64,000 nt of DNA from positions 1 to 64,000 of the forward strand of contig NZ_FOJJ01000023.1 of NCBI RefSeq assembly GCF_900111775.1, given 5' to 3'. The notes under the pieces were generated by a model, which saw only the letters and a list, made by a program, of their open reading frames with translations, did not search any database and was not told the origin of the DNA. Origin of the DNA: Desulfuromonas acetexigens (GTDB lineage Bacteria; Desulfobacterota; Desulfuromonadia; Desulfuromonadales; Trichloromonadaceae). This document shows positions 17,992 through 28,000 of this stretch, one piece after another. A program made the position numbers and the translations under genes. Positions within the stretch are counted from its first letter, which is position 1. Each line of letters opens with the position of its first letter.

Positions 17992-20117
17992 TCTGTCACC
18001 TCCCGCAGCAATCCCATAATCCGTTTCTCCACCGCCTCCAGCTCCGCATCGATCTCGGCCAGCGGCCTCGGCGGCTGGTACCGGAAGAATTCGCGGTTGA
18101 AGTTGATCTCGTACCCCACCTTCCCGATGCCGCCGTCCTGCTCATCGAGGGTGTCGCGGTCGATCCAGGCGTCCGCCACATAGGGGCGCACCTCGCGCAG
18201 CACGTAGCTGATCACGTCTTCCTTGAGCGGGATGTTTTCAGAGTCCTTCAGGTTGGAGTCAGCCTCGTACTCGACATATTTCCCTTTACCGGCCGGGTTG
18301 AGTCCCAGCAGGGCTTTCAGCTCATCGGGCGCAAGCTCGGGCAGGGTTTGGCCGGGTAACAACGCTTCGATATCCAGCGCGACTTCCTTGTGCACCTTGG
18401 CGATAACCGCCTCGGCCTCTGGGTCTACCTCGGTAAAGGCATCACGGAAGTTCTTTTTCTGTGCCGTGCCCTTGGCTCCCTTGGCCCAGCCTTCGACATC
18501 GTCGGGCAACCGTTTGACGATCGTCTGCACCTCGTCCCAAACCTGATTCCAGTCGTCATGTGCTTCGTTGCCGAGCACCTCTTCTATGGCCAGCACGGCG
18601 TCGAGCAGCTCGGGGCAGGTGTCGAGGTAGCGTTCCTTGGCCTCCTGGGTGATCTGGAATTTCAGGCGCAGTGGACGCAGGATGGTAACGCGGCGGTAGC
18701 CGAAATCGGCGTTGTCGAAAATCTTGCTGGTCTTCGATTCCGTCAATGCGCCATGTTCGCGGGTCACTTCATCAATGGCCTTTTCATCCAGCCAGCGGCG
18801 CTTGTTGCCGAGGCTGCGTTTCATCGGCGTCCAGCGCTCGCGGGCGTCGATCAATTGGATACTGCCCTTGCGGTGCTTTTCCTTACGGTTGCTGAGCACC
18901 CAGACGAAGGTACCGATGCCGGTGTTGTAGAACATCTGCTCGGGCAGGGCGACGATGGCCTCCAGCCAGTCGTGCTCGATGATCCAGCGGCGAATTTCGC
19001 TTTCACCGCTGCCCGCGCCGCCGGTGAAGAGCGGCGAGCCGTTGAAGACGATGGCGATGCGCGAGCCGGGCTTGTCGCGGTTACCCGACTGCCACGGCTG
19101 GAACTTGGCAATCATGTGGATCAGAAAGAGCAGTGCGCCGTCGTTGATGCGTGGTAGCTTGCCGGTGTAGCCGCGAAAGTGGGGCCAGCGGTCGATCTCC
19201 TTCTTCTCCCCCTTCCAGTCCACGCCAAAGGGCGGGTTGGCCAGCAGGTAGTCGAAGCGCATGTCGGAGAACTGGTCGTTGATCAGGGTATTGCCGTATT
19301 CGATGCGGCTGTCCTTGTGCCCCTTGATCAGCAGGTCGGAGGCGGCGACGGCGTAGGAGCGCGGGTTGTAGTCCTGACCGTAGACCTTGACCGTGGCCTG
19401 CTCGTTGTGGGCGCGCAGCCAGTTCTGACTTTCGGCCAGCATGCCGCCGGTGCCGCAGGCCGGGTCGCAGATGGTGACAATCTTGCCCGCCTGGGTGAGC
19501 ACCTGGGTATCGGGCTCCAGCAACAGGTTGACCATCAGGCGAATGACCTCGCGCGGGGTGAAGTGGTCACCGGCTGTCTCGTTGGCCGCCTCATTGAAAC
19601 GCCGGATCAGGTCTTCGAACACCAGCCCCATGGTGATGTTGTCTACATGGCGGGGGTGCAGGTCGATTTCGGTGAACTGTGAAACCACCTGATAGAGGCG
19701 GTTGGCCTCTTCGAGTTTGGCGATTTCCTGATCGAACTCAAAGCGCTCAAAAATCTTCTGAATGTTCTCGGAAAACCCTTTGATGTAGCCCACGAGGTGC
19801 TGGCCGATATTGTCCGGATCACCCTTGAGTTTGCGGAAATCGAGCTGGCTGTGATTGTGAAAACCCAGCGGTTTGCCGTCCTCGTCCTTGGCCAGTTCGT
19901 TCAGCACCCGGTCCACCAGTTGCGGGTCTTTGTCCTTCAAGGTCTCGTAGCGTTTGAGCACCGCCTCCTTGGTGGGGGCGAGTACCGCATCGAAACGGCG
20001 TAGCACAGTTAACGGCAGCATGACCCGTTCGTACTGTGGCGGACGGTACGGCCCGCGCAGCAGGTCGGCCACGGACCAGATGAAATTCGCCAGTTGCTGA
20101 AAATTGCCTGGGGTCAT
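17988..20117 (-). CDS. hsdM: type I restriction enzyme methyltransferase subunit
   Basis: A 709-residue N6-adenine methyltransferase. It has the HsdM N-terminal helical domain (NFIWSVADLLRGPY), then the SAM-binding CDPACGTGGML motif and the catalytic NPPF motif (LLANPPFGVDW). It methylates host DNA with HsdS and is the first gene of the operon hsdM-hsdS-four-helix-hsdR-fic. About 145 bp of upstream DNA before the tmRNA terminator should hold the promoter; no clear one is visible. Confidence 0.95.
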   Translation of the reverse strand: MTPGNFQQLANFIWSVADLLRGPYRPPQYERVMLPLTVLRRFDAVLAPTKEAVLKRYETLKDKDPQLVDRVLNELAKDEDGKPLGFHNHSQLDFRKLKGDPDNIGQHLVGYIKGFSENIQKIFERFEFDQEIAKLEEANRLYQVVSQFTEIDLHPRHVDNITMGLVFEDLIRRFNEAANETAGDHFTPREVIRLMVNLLLEPDTQVLTQAGKIVTICDPACGTGGMLAESQNWLRAHNEQATVKVYGQDYNPRSYAVAASDLLIKGHKDSRIEYGNTLINDQFSDMRFDYLLANPPFGVDWKGEKKEIDRWPHFRGYTGKLPRINDGALLFLIHMIAKFQPWQSGNRDKPGSRIAIVFNGSPLFTGGAGSGESEIRRWIIEHDWLEAIVALPEQMFYNTGIGTFVWVLSNRKEKHRKGSIQLIDARERWTPMKRSLGNKRRWLDEKAIDEVTREHGALTESKTSKIFDNADFGYRRVTILRPLRLKFQITQEAKERYLDTCPELLDAVLAIEEVLGNEAHDDWNQVWDEVQTIVKRLPDDVEGWAKGAKGTAQKKNFRDAFTEVDPEAEAVIAKVHKEVALDIEALLPGQTLPELAPDELKALLGLNPAGKGKYVEYEADSNLKDSENIPLKEDVISYVLREVRPYVADAWIDRDTLDEQDGGIGKVGYEINFNREFFRYQPPRPLAEIDAELEAVEKRIMGLLREVTE

Positions 20118-20253
20118 GGATGAATATCCTTGTTATCGAGTTTCAACTTGCCGAAGTATAGATCCAAGCGGAACACGTAAGTCGTTTCAACGAATTAGAA
20201 AGCCTCCCGAGCACACGCGATGAAATATAGCACCCGCCACAAGAGGGGGGAAA

Positions 20254-20298
20254 GCAATAAAAAACAAGAGGGCCACCTGGAAACAGGTGACCCTCTTG
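20254..20298 (-). terminator. tmRNA intrinsic terminator
   Basis: On the minus strand a 15-bp stem with one mismatch (20284-20298 with 20265-20279) and a short loop is followed by TTTTTTATTGC. It starts four bases after the tmRNA CCA end. Confidence 0.9.
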
Positions 20299-20301
20299 AA
20301 C

Positions 20302-20658
20302 TGGTGGAGGTGGCGGGAATCGAACCCGCGTCCGAAAATCTTTCACGTAAGGCTTCTACATGCGTAGTCCGTGTATTGGATTTAACCGATCAAGGCTCCC
20401 ATGGACAGGATACTTGAACGGCGATTCTGCTTTGATTTCGCCTTTGCGCCACAGACCTTCACAAAAGCTAGCCCACTAAATTGACGTCTTCAAACCTACG
20501 CAGGCACTCGGCCTGAAGACGTGGCAGCAATTAAGCTGCCAGTGCGTACGAAACGTCAGTGTCGGCGTTTGTATTGATGCCAGTTTTTTAACGAGGCCAA
20601 CTGGCGTCCCCGGCATGCCACCTTCGCTTCCAATCCCCGTCGAAACCTGGGCACCCCC
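20302..20658 (-). ncRNA. ssrA: transfer-messenger RNA
   Basis: The 357-nt RNA rescues stalled ribosomes. The 5' end GGGGGTG pairs with the 3' end CACCTCC before A-CCA, giving the tRNA-like acceptor, and the T-arm GGGTTCGATTCCC is intact. The tag reading frame at 20566-20531 encodes ADTDVSYALAA followed by TAA, a normal hydrophobic proteolysis tag. smpB lies just upstream on the same strand. The 3' end is a common integration site, which fits the island on its downstream side. Confidence 0.95.
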
Positions 20659-20763
20659 TTTTAGAAACAGTGATTAGTGATTGGTTGTTGGTAATTGGTT
20701 GCTTTCGGTTTTTCTCGAAAGTGTTTTCAGTATCGCACAAAACTGTCGAAGAAACCAGCGTTT

Positions 20764-21222
20764 TTATCCGCGCGAATGGTCGCGGATGGCGCGGGCGGTT
20801 TCGCGGCTGTGCTGTTTTTCCTTGAGGGTCTCGCGCTTGTCGTGGAGCTTCTTGCCGCGGCCGATGCCGATTTCGAGTTTGGCCCGGCTCTCCTTGAAAT
20901 AGATCTTGGTCGGCACCAGCGACAGGCCCCGCTCCTCAACCTTGCGGGTCAGCTTGGCGATTTCTTCCTGATGCAGCAGCAACTTGCGTACCCGGGTGGG
21001 ATCGTGGTTTTCGCGGTTCCCCTGCTCGTAGGGACTGATGTTCATGTTGTTGATGAAGACCTCGCCGTCCTTGATGCGGCAGAAGGCCTCCTTGAGATTG
21101 ACCTTCCCCTGGCGCAGGGATTTCACTTCGGTGCCGGTGAGCACCAGTCCGGCCTCGTAGACTTCGTCGATGAAGTATTCGTGATAGGCCTTTTTGTTGG
21201 TGGCGATGATTTTGATGCCCAT
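20764..21222 (-). CDS. smpB: SsrA-binding protein
   Basis: A 152-residue RNA-binding partner of tmRNA that places it in the empty ribosomal A site. Family landmarks are [17 protein letters not shown], the [14 protein letters not shown] core, and the Lys/Arg-rich tail that enters the mRNA channel. It is immediately upstream of ssrA, as in many bacteria. Between smpB and ssrA, at about 20665-20700, are short TGATTAGTGATTGG-type repeats. Confidence 0.96.
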   Translation of the reverse strand: MGIKIIATNKKAYHEYFIDEVYEAGLVLTGTEVKSLRQGKVNLKEAFCRIKDGEVFINNMNISPYEQGNRENHDPTRVRKLLLHQEEIAKLTRKVEERGLSLVPTKIYFKESRAKLEIGIGRGKKLHDKRETLKEKQHSRETARAIRDHSRG

Positions 21223-21295
21223 CGGGTCGCTTCTTCCAGTGAATGCGCCGGTTTGCGCTCGGCGTCGCTAGTGGGATGCAGAGTATAGCGACGAC

Positions 21296-22567
21296 TCAGG
21301 ACTTTTGCAACACATCCCAAGCATCGAGGAAAAGGGAGGCGACTTCGGCGGTTCGCCCCGGAGCGCAGAGGAATTCTTCAAGTTCGGCGAAGGCAGGGAG
21401 TTCGGCGGGCTTGAGCACCTGAAAGTTGCAGCCCAGTCCGGCCTTGAGTTCTCCCTGGTCGGCGGCCACCCCAAGGGCGCGGGCGCCGTGGATGGTGGCC
21501 ATGGTCAGCAGTTCGGCGGGCGCGATCTTGCCCGAGAGCCATTGCCGGGCGAAGGCGATTTCATCCCAGACCGAGAGGGTTTCGTTGCTGGCGAGGCTGT
21601 CGGTCCCCAAGGCCAGAGGCACCCCGGCGGCGCGATAGAGTTCCACCGGCAGTCGACCGACGCCGAGGCGGGCGTTGGAACGGGGGCAGCAGACGACGGT
21701 GGACCCGGCCCGGGCGAGACGGGCGGCGTCATCGGCGTCGATCTGCACGCCGTGGGCGAGCAGGCAGGAGGGAACGAGCGCGCCGCACTGCTCGGCCCAG
21801 GCGACGGGGGAACGGCGCGCCGGCGGCGGGGCCATCCCCTGCCAGCCGACGTAGGGATAAAGTTTGTCAGCGAGGGGCCCGCTCGAATCCCGGATGAAAC
21901 TCACTTCAGCCGGGGCTTCGGCCAGATGCAGGGTGGTCGCCACCTTCCGGCGGCGGGCGAAATCGATGATCTGGGCGAGATATTCGGCGGAGATCGAATA
22001 GCTCGAATGGGGGGCGATGCCGAGCCGCAACTGCCCGGCCCGTTTTTCGTCGAGCAAGGTGCCGATGCGACTGAGCAGCTGCCGCCCCTGGGCCGGATCG
22101 AGGCCGAGGGTTTCCAGGTAGAGCCGCCCTTTGAGCGGGCTGTGCCGATAGGCCGTGCGGGCGGGAAAGTAGGAAAGGATGTCCCCCACCGCGCCGGTAC
22201 CGGCGGCGAGAGAGGCGGCAATCCCCGCCGCCACGGAGGACTCGAAACGGTCGAGGGGAAGGCCCCGCTTGACCCGAATGACGTGCAAGATCCAGTCGAC
22301 GAAGTCGCCGCCGGGAGCGATGGTCTCCCCGGCTTCGGCGCGCCAGCGGGGGAAATGGGTCAGCTCCAGATGGGTGTGGGCGTTGACCAGAGGAGGGAGC
22401 AGAATGGCATCGCCAAAATCGATGACCGCGGCCCCCGAAGCGGTCGCGGTCATCGATTGGCGGGTGCCGACCTCAAGGATGCGCCCGCCGTCGACCAGCA
22501 GGGCGCCGTCCTCGATGGGGGGCGCGGTTATGGGCAGGAGATAGCGGGCAAGAAAGAGGGTGGACAC
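21296..22567 (-). CDS. amidohydrolase of the chlorohydrolase / SAH-MTA deaminase type
   Basis: A 423-residue metal-dependent deaminase. The metal and catalytic residues are visible: HTHLELTHF (first pair of His), LHLAEAPAE, an HSSYSIS segment, LLAHGVQID, and GTDSLASNE with the final Asp. Candidate substrates are S-adenosylhomocysteine, methylthioadenosine or aminofutalosine (the MqnX step of futalosine menaquinone synthesis); I cannot choose between them. The GTG start at 22567 gives VSTLFLARYLLPI and lies 5 bp after panD, so it appears to be the last gene of the pan operon. Confidence 0.82.
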   Translation of the reverse strand: MSTLFLARYLLPITAPPIEDGALLVDGGRILEVGTRQSMTATASGAAVIDFGDAILLPPLVNAHTHLELTHFPRWRAEAGETIAPGGDFVDWILHVIRVKRGLPLDRFESSVAAGIAASLAAGTGAVGDILSYFPARTAYRHSPLKGRLYLETLGLDPAQGRQLLSRIGTLLDEKRAGQLRLGIAPHSSYSISAEYLAQIIDFARRRKVATTLHLAEAPAEVSFIRDSSGPLADKLYPYVGWQGMAPPPARRSPVAWAEQCGALVPSCLLAHGVQIDADDAARLARAGSTVVCCPRSNARLGVGRLPVELYRAAGVPLALGTDSLASNETLSVWDEIAFARQWLSGKIAPAELLTMATIHGARALGVAADQGELKAGLGCNFQVLKPAELPAFAELEEFLCAPGRTAEVASLFLDAWDVLQKS

Positions 22568-22571
22568 GATG

Positions 22572-22970
22572 TCAGATCGCCACTTGCAGTTCGCCCTGGC
22601 CGGGGCATTCCTGGTCGCGGTCGTGATCGATGCGGCGGTTTTTCTCATCGACGAAGACCAGCTTGGGTTTATGCGCCCGGGCCTCGGCGTCGTTCATCTC
22701 TTTCCAGCTGGCGATGATGACGAGATCACCCTTGGCGACCAGACGGGCCGCCGCGCCATTGATGCAGATGGTGCCGCTGCCGGGTTGACCGGCGATGGCG
22801 TAGGTGGCGAAACGGGTGCCAAAGTTGACGTTCCAGATGTCGACGAATTCGTTATCAAGAATGTCGGCTTCTTTCATGAGCAGGGGATCGATGGTGATGC
22901 TTCCCTCGTAGTGCAGGTCGGCTCCGGTGACGGTGGCGCGGTGGATCTTCGACTTGAGCATTTTCCGCAT
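22572..22970 (-). CDS. panD: aspartate 1-decarboxylase
   Basis: This pyruvoyl enzyme makes beta-alanine from aspartate for pantothenate. The self-cleavage site is YEGS, where the chain breaks between Gly and Ser. [21 protein letters not shown] is the conserved N-terminus. The ATG at 22970 has GGAGGT about ten bases upstream. The alternative ATG at 22979 overlaps the panC stop (ATGA) but has almost no spacing from the ribosome site. It lies directly after panC. Confidence 0.94.
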   Translation of the reverse strand: MRKMLKSKIHRATVTGADLHYEGSITIDPLLMKEADILDNEFVDIWNVNFGTRFATYAIAGQPGSGTICINGAAARLVAKGDLVIIASWKEMNDAEARAHKPKLVFVDEKNRRIDHDRDQECPGQGELQVAI

Positions 22971-22975
22971 CTTGT

Positions 22976-23827
22976 TCATACCTCCTCGAAAAGATAAGCA
23001 TTATCAATCAGACGGGTATTCCCCACTTTCACCGCCAGCAGCAGCACCGAATCGCCGTCGACGGTCGACTGGTCTTCAAGGGTCAGCTGATGACAGATCT
23101 GGATGTAATCGACCTGCGCTTCCAGCTCGCGCTCGATCCGCTCTCGCGCGGCGGCGATGAGGCGCTCCGCCGCACGTTCGCCGCCACGGGCGAGCCCGCC
23201 CGCCAGGCGCAGGGCATCGACCAGGCACAGGGCCTGGGTGCGTTGGGCGGGGGAAAGATAGATGTTGCGGGAACTCATGGCGAGGCCGTCGGCTTCGCGG
23301 ACGATGGGCATGCCGACGATCTCCACCGGCAGGTTGAGATCCGCCGTCATGCGCTTGATCACCGCCAGCTGCTGGAAATCCTTGCGCCCGAAGAGAGCGA
23401 CATGGGGCTGGACGATGAGAAAGAGCTTGCTCACCACCGTCGTCACCCCACGAAAATGCCCCGGGCGGCTGCGGCCGCAGAGGGTATCGGTGAGCCCTTC
23501 GACGTCGACGTAGGTGGCGTAGCCGCGCGGATACATCTGCCGAGCTTCCGGGGCGAAGATCCAATCGACCCCGGCCTCTTCGGCGAGGGCGGCATCGCGG
23601 GTCAGATCGCGAGGGTAGGACGCGAAATCCTCCCCCTGGCCGAACTGGGTCGGATTGACGAAGATCGAGAGCACCAACAGGTCGCCGCGCTTGCGTCCTT
23701 CGTCGAGGAGGGAGCGGTGGCCGTTATGCAGAAAGCCCATGGTCGGCACGAAAGCGATCTGTTTTCCCGCCTCGCGGGCGGCCAGGCAACGCGCCTGCAT
23801 CTCTTGAACGTCGGTAACTATTTGCAT
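22976..23827 (-). CDS. panC: pantothenate synthetase
   Basis: A 283-residue ligase that joins pantoate and beta-alanine using ATP. The nucleotidyltransferase HIGH-like motif is [12 protein letters not shown], followed by [22 protein letters not shown] and the MSSRNIYLS loop. It is downstream of panB by 75 bp; that gap holds CCTTCAG direct repeats and no gene. Confidence 0.95.
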   Translation of the reverse strand: MQIVTDVQEMQARCLAAREAGKQIAFVPTMGFLHNGHRSLLDEGRKRGDLLVLSIFVNPTQFGQGEDFASYPRDLTRDAALAEEAGVDWIFAPEARQMYPRGYATYVDVEGLTDTLCGRSRPGHFRGVTTVVSKLFLIVQPHVALFGRKDFQQLAVIKRMTADLNLPVEIVGMPIVREADGLAMSSRNIYLSPAQRTQALCLVDALRLAGGLARGGERAAERLIAAARERIERELEAQVDYIQICHQLTLEDQSTVDGDSVLLLAVKVGNTRLIDNAYLFEEV

Positions 23828-23902
23828 GAAAGGTGCGAGGATAAAGGCTTGAGGACAAAGGATTTAAACCCTTTAGCCTTCAGCCTTCAGCCTTTTTCCT
23901 CC

Positions 23903-24715
23903 TTATTTGAAAGAGTGTTCGTCGTCGGGGAAGGTACCGGCCTTGACCTCGCGGATGTAATCGCTGATCCCCTGGCTGATGGTCTCGGAAACGTCGGCGA
24001 AGCGCTTGACGAATTTGGGCGAATACTTTTCACACAACCCGAGGATGTCGTGGATCACCAGCACCTGCCCGTCACAATGGACCCCGGCACCGATGCCGAT
24101 GGTCGGGATGGAGACAGTCTCGGTGATTTCCCGGGCCAGGGGCGCGGGAATGCCTTCGAGGACCAGGGCAAAAGCGCCGGCCTGCTCGACGGCACGGGCG
24201 TCGGCGAGCAGCTGCCGGGCCTGGAGGTCTTCCTTCCCCTGCACCCGGAAACCGCCCATGCGATGGATCGATTGCGGGGTCAGGCCGATGTGGCCGACCA
24301 CCGGAATATCCATGTCGACGATGGCGCGAATGGTGGCGGCGATATTTTCGCCCCCTTCGAGTTTGACCGCCTGCGCTCCCCCTTCCTTGATCAACCGACC
24401 GGCGTTGCGCCGGGCCTCGGCGAGATCGACCTGATAGGAGAGAAAAGGCATGTCGGTCACGACCAGGGCCGAAGAGGTGCCGCGCACCACGGCACGGGTG
24501 TGATAGAGCATCTCTTCGAGCGTCACCGGCAGGGTGTTGTCGTAACCGGCAACGACCGTGCCGACCGAATCGCCGACCAGGATCATGTCGATCCCCGCCA
24601 GATCCATGAGGCGAGCAAAAGGATAGTCGTAGGCGGTGAGAACGGTGATTTTTTCCCCTTCAACCTTCATCCGGCGAATATCGAGTATGGTCTTCGTCTT
24701 TTTCAAAAGGCACAT
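23903..24715 (-). CDS. panB: 3-methyl-2-oxobutanoate hydroxymethyltransferase
   Basis: A 270-residue enzyme making ketopantoate from ketoisovalerate and methylene-tetrahydrofolate. Landmarks are [32 protein letters not shown], the GGxNxA-like segment [10 protein letters not shown] and [22 protein letters not shown] lies directly before the ATG. It is the first gene of panB-panC-panD-deaminase and is preceded by a structured leader with a terminator. Confidence 0.95.
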   Translation of the reverse strand: MCLLKKTKTILDIRRMKVEGEKITVLTAYDYPFARLMDLAGIDMILVGDSVGTVVAGYDNTLPVTLEEMLYHTRAVVRGTSSALVVTDMPFLSYQVDLAEARRNAGRLIKEGGAQAVKLEGGENIAATIRAIVDMDIPVVGHIGLTPQSIHRMGGFRVQGKEDLQARQLLADARAVEQAGAFALVLEGIPAPLAREITETVSIPTIGIGAGVHCDGQVLVIHDILGLCEKYSPKFVKRFADVSETISQGISDYIREVKAGTFPDDEHSFK

Positions 24716-24734
24716 CCCCTCTTGCCCACAGGCA

Positions 24735-24940
24735 ATAAAAAAAGCCCTTCGGAAGCCGTCCGAAAGGCGTGTTAGCGGTCTCGGCAGGGCACTACGCCCC
24801 CCATCCGCTCACCTTCCGTCCCGGTCCGTAGATCCAGGCGGCATTGCTATATCGGATCGACCGTTCGCGAAGCGCATGTTTTGCTCCGGCACAGGTTCCG
24901 GGCAACGCTCCCTTAACGGTCTTTAAACAATTCAAAAAAC
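24735..24940 (-). ncRNA. structured leader or small RNA upstream of panB
   Basis: About 205 nt lie between a good promoter and a terminator hairpin (24744-24753 with 24759-24768, followed by a T run) that ends 20 bp before panB. The 5' domain closes with GACCGTT/AACGGTC and contains a stem with a bulged A (CCGG...CCGG-A-GC). A second stem is GATCC/GGATC and a third AGCGG/CCGCT around GGGC-GTAGT-GCCC. It could be a pantothenate-operon regulatory RNA (a pan RNA motif is known upstream of panB, including in deltaproteobacteria), or a free-standing RNA such as 6S. I cannot decide from sequence alone. Confidence 0.5.
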
Positions 24941-24946
24941 GGAATT

Positions 24947-24975
24947 TTTATAGCACGCCGAAGGGCCCCTGTCTA
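24947..24975 (-). promoter_or_regulatory. sigma-70 promoter for the pan leader
   Basis: On the minus strand TAGACA (24975-24970) and TATAAA (24952-24947) are separated by exactly 17 bp, close to consensus. Transcription would start near 24940 and produce the leader RNA and, on read-through, the panBCD operon. Confidence 0.6.
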
Positions 24976-25066
24976 CCCTTATCTCGGTCCAAATCCATCA
25001 TCAACCCATCGAAATTTCAGGGATAATTTTAATCCCCACGAAAAAAATCCCGTTATTTCCCTGCCC

Positions 25067-28000
25067 TTATGGGAGAAGATCCTCGGCCGCTTCGGCAACG
25101 ATGAGCAGGGGGTGGTAATTGACCAGGGTCATGCCGCGCAGGCTCTCGCGCAGCCGCTGGAAGCCGTTGAGCTCGCGGCGACGGGCGGCAAGGCAGGCCT
25201 CGGGATTGCCTGAGTACTCTTCCAGCACCAGCCTGGCCAGGCGGAAACCGACCCGTTCAAAAGCGCTGGTGACGGCGCGCAAGGCCTGCCGGTCCCACTG
25301 GTCGCGCAGGGGGACCGTACGGGCCAGCCGAGCCAGTTCGTCGAGACCAAGCAGGCGGCGCAAATCGAGAAAGGCTCGCGCCGTGGCATAGAGTTCGCCG
25401 CCGGCCTCTTCGTTGAGCATGACCACGGGGAGGAAATCCCGCAGCGCCCCCAGCAGGGAAAACCGCCGGGCCAATTCAGCGCTCATCCCCTGCTCTTCCA
25501 CCGCTTGAGCGACATTCTTGCAACGTTGCCATTCCTCTTCGGGAAGCAAACCGCCGAGCACCTTCTCGAAAGCCGCGAGCTGTTCCCGCAGAGAGGCGAC
25601 CCGAGAACTGTGCGGGGCCAGTTCCAGATCATGGGCAAGCGCCCAGTCGCAGAAGGCGACCAGGGTATCCTCAAGGCTGAGTAAAAGTTCAAGTTGCCGA
25701 TCGGCAGGCATGCGGTTGTCCAGGGCATGGACCGCCTGACGCAGAGTTTCGCCGTCAATCACCCGGTCGAAACCGAGCCAGCTTGCCGTAACCACAACCT
25801 GGGACAATCCGTGTCGGTCGCAGAGACTGTTGATCAGGGAGCTCCCACCCCGGTCGACGAGGTAATTGGTGATGGCCGTCGCAGTGATTTCCGCGGCCAG
25901 GGGATGGTCGAAAAGATGCTCCCCGTATCGATCATGGAGCACTTTCGGGAAATAGGAAGGCAGATAGAGCGCCCGAACGTCCGGAGAGGCGACCAGGTCG
26001 GCTTCGAGCAGGTACTGATAAATCTGCATCTTGCCGTAGGCCATGAGAATCGCCAGTTCCGGACGGGTAAAAACCCGGGGATCACGGGCCAGAAGTTCCT
26101 TTTCGGAAGGAAGGTACTCACCGCGCCGGTCCATGAGTCCGGCGCGGGCCAATCTCTCGCAATGTTCCAGATGGGGTTCGACCTCCCGCAGGCAGCGCCG
26201 CTGATCGAGGCTCAGGCAGAGGCTTTGCCCGTAGTTGTCGGCCAGCACCGCATCGCAGACCTCGTCCGTCAACTCGCGCAGCAACGCATCCCGGGCGTCC
26301 TGACCGGCGATAACGCCCTGGCCGAGAAGGTGCTGCATGAAGATCTTCAGGTTGACCTCGTGGTCGCTGCAATCGACCCCGCCGGAGTTATCCACCGCGT
26401 CGGTATTGATCCGCCCACCGGCCAAAGCATATTCGATCCGACCGCGCTGGGTGAAACCGAGGTTCCCCCCCTCCCCCACGACCCTGGCCCGCAATTGCCG
26501 GCCGTCGACCCGCACCTTGTCGTTGGTCCGGTCACCGACCTCCTCGTTCTTCTCGCTGTTCGCCTTGACATAGGTGCCGATGCCGCCGTTCCAGAGCAGA
26601 TCGACCTCGGCGGTCAACAGCAGGCGGATCAACCCGTCGGGATCGATGGTTTCGTGACGGACCCCGAGCCAGGCGCGGACCTCGGGGGAGAGCGGAATCT
26701 CCTTGGCCGCGCGAGGATAGACCCCTCCCCCCGGCGAGATCAGGGCGCGGTCGTAATCGTCCCAGCTGGAACGGGGCAGCTGGAAAAGACGCCGACGCTC
26801 GCCAAAGGACGGTTCCGGATCGGGGTCGGGATCGAGAAAGATGTGGCGATGGTCGAAGGCGGCCTGCAGGCGGATATGGCGAGAGAGGAGCATGCCGTTG
26901 CCGAAGACGTCGCCGCTCATGTCGCCGATGCCGACCACGGTGAAGGGCTCGCTCTGGGTATCCTGACCAAGTTCACGGAAATGACGCTTGACGCTCTCCC
27001 AGGCGCCGCGGGCGGTAATCCCCAGAGCCTTGTGACTATACCCCCGGGAACCGCCGCTGGCGAAGGCGTCATCGAGCCAGAAGCCGTAGCCCTGGCTCAG
27101 CTCGTTGGCGGTGTCGGGGAGATGGGCCGTCCCCTTGTCGGCGGCGACCACCAGGTAGGGGTCCTCAGCGTCGTAGGCGACGATCCCCTCGGGGCGGACG
27201 ATCTGATCGCCCACCCGGTTGTCGGTGAGATCGAGGAGCCCTCGGATCAGGGTTTGGTAAGCGGCCTTGGCCAACGCCATCCCCTCTTCCCGGTCGCGAT
27301 AGGGAGTTTTGACGACGAAACCGCCCTTCGAGCCGACGGGGACGATCAGGGCGTTCTTGGCCATCTGCGTCTTCATCAGGCCGAGAACCTCGGTGCGGAA
27401 GTCGTCGGGACGGTCGGACCAGCGGATGCCCCCCCGCGCCACCCTGCCGCCGCGCAGATGAATCCCCTCCATCGCCGCCGAATGAACGTAGATCTCGAAC
27501 ATGGGGCGGGGAGCGGGCATGTCGATGATCCCCAAGGCGTTGATCTTGAAAGAGAGCAGATAGTCGTCGCTGTTCCGCCGAACAAAGAAGTTGCTGCGCA
27601 CCGTCGAGTCGATAAGGTTGAAGAGGGTACGGAGAATCTGGTCTTCGTTAACGTCGCTCACCTCCCGCAGGGCATCGACGATTTCCTGTCGCAGGGGGGA
27701 GAGCACCTGCTCCTCGCGAACGGAAAAATCCTGCCAGGCTGCATCCTCCTTGAAGCGCCCCTCGAAGTAACGATAGAGGAGCAGAGCCACGGCAGCGTTG
27801 TTGATCAGGGCATAGGCCACCCGCTTTTTGCTGAAAGGGGTGCCGAGCTGGAAAAAGTAGTTGCGGTAGGCGCGGAAGATGTCGATCTCCTTCCAGCTCA
27901 ACCCGGTCGGGATCAGCAGCTGGTTGAGGTAATCATTCTCCAGCTCTCCCCGGCGAAGAGCGGACAAGGCCTCCAGCAAGGCCTCGCGCCGATCGGCCAG

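Noticed and set aside
24735-24940. Signal-recognition RNA or RNase P RNA in the pan leader
   Set aside because: The GGUCAGGUCCGGAAGGAAGC-type and RNase P signature segments are absent, and RNase P RNA would be far longer.
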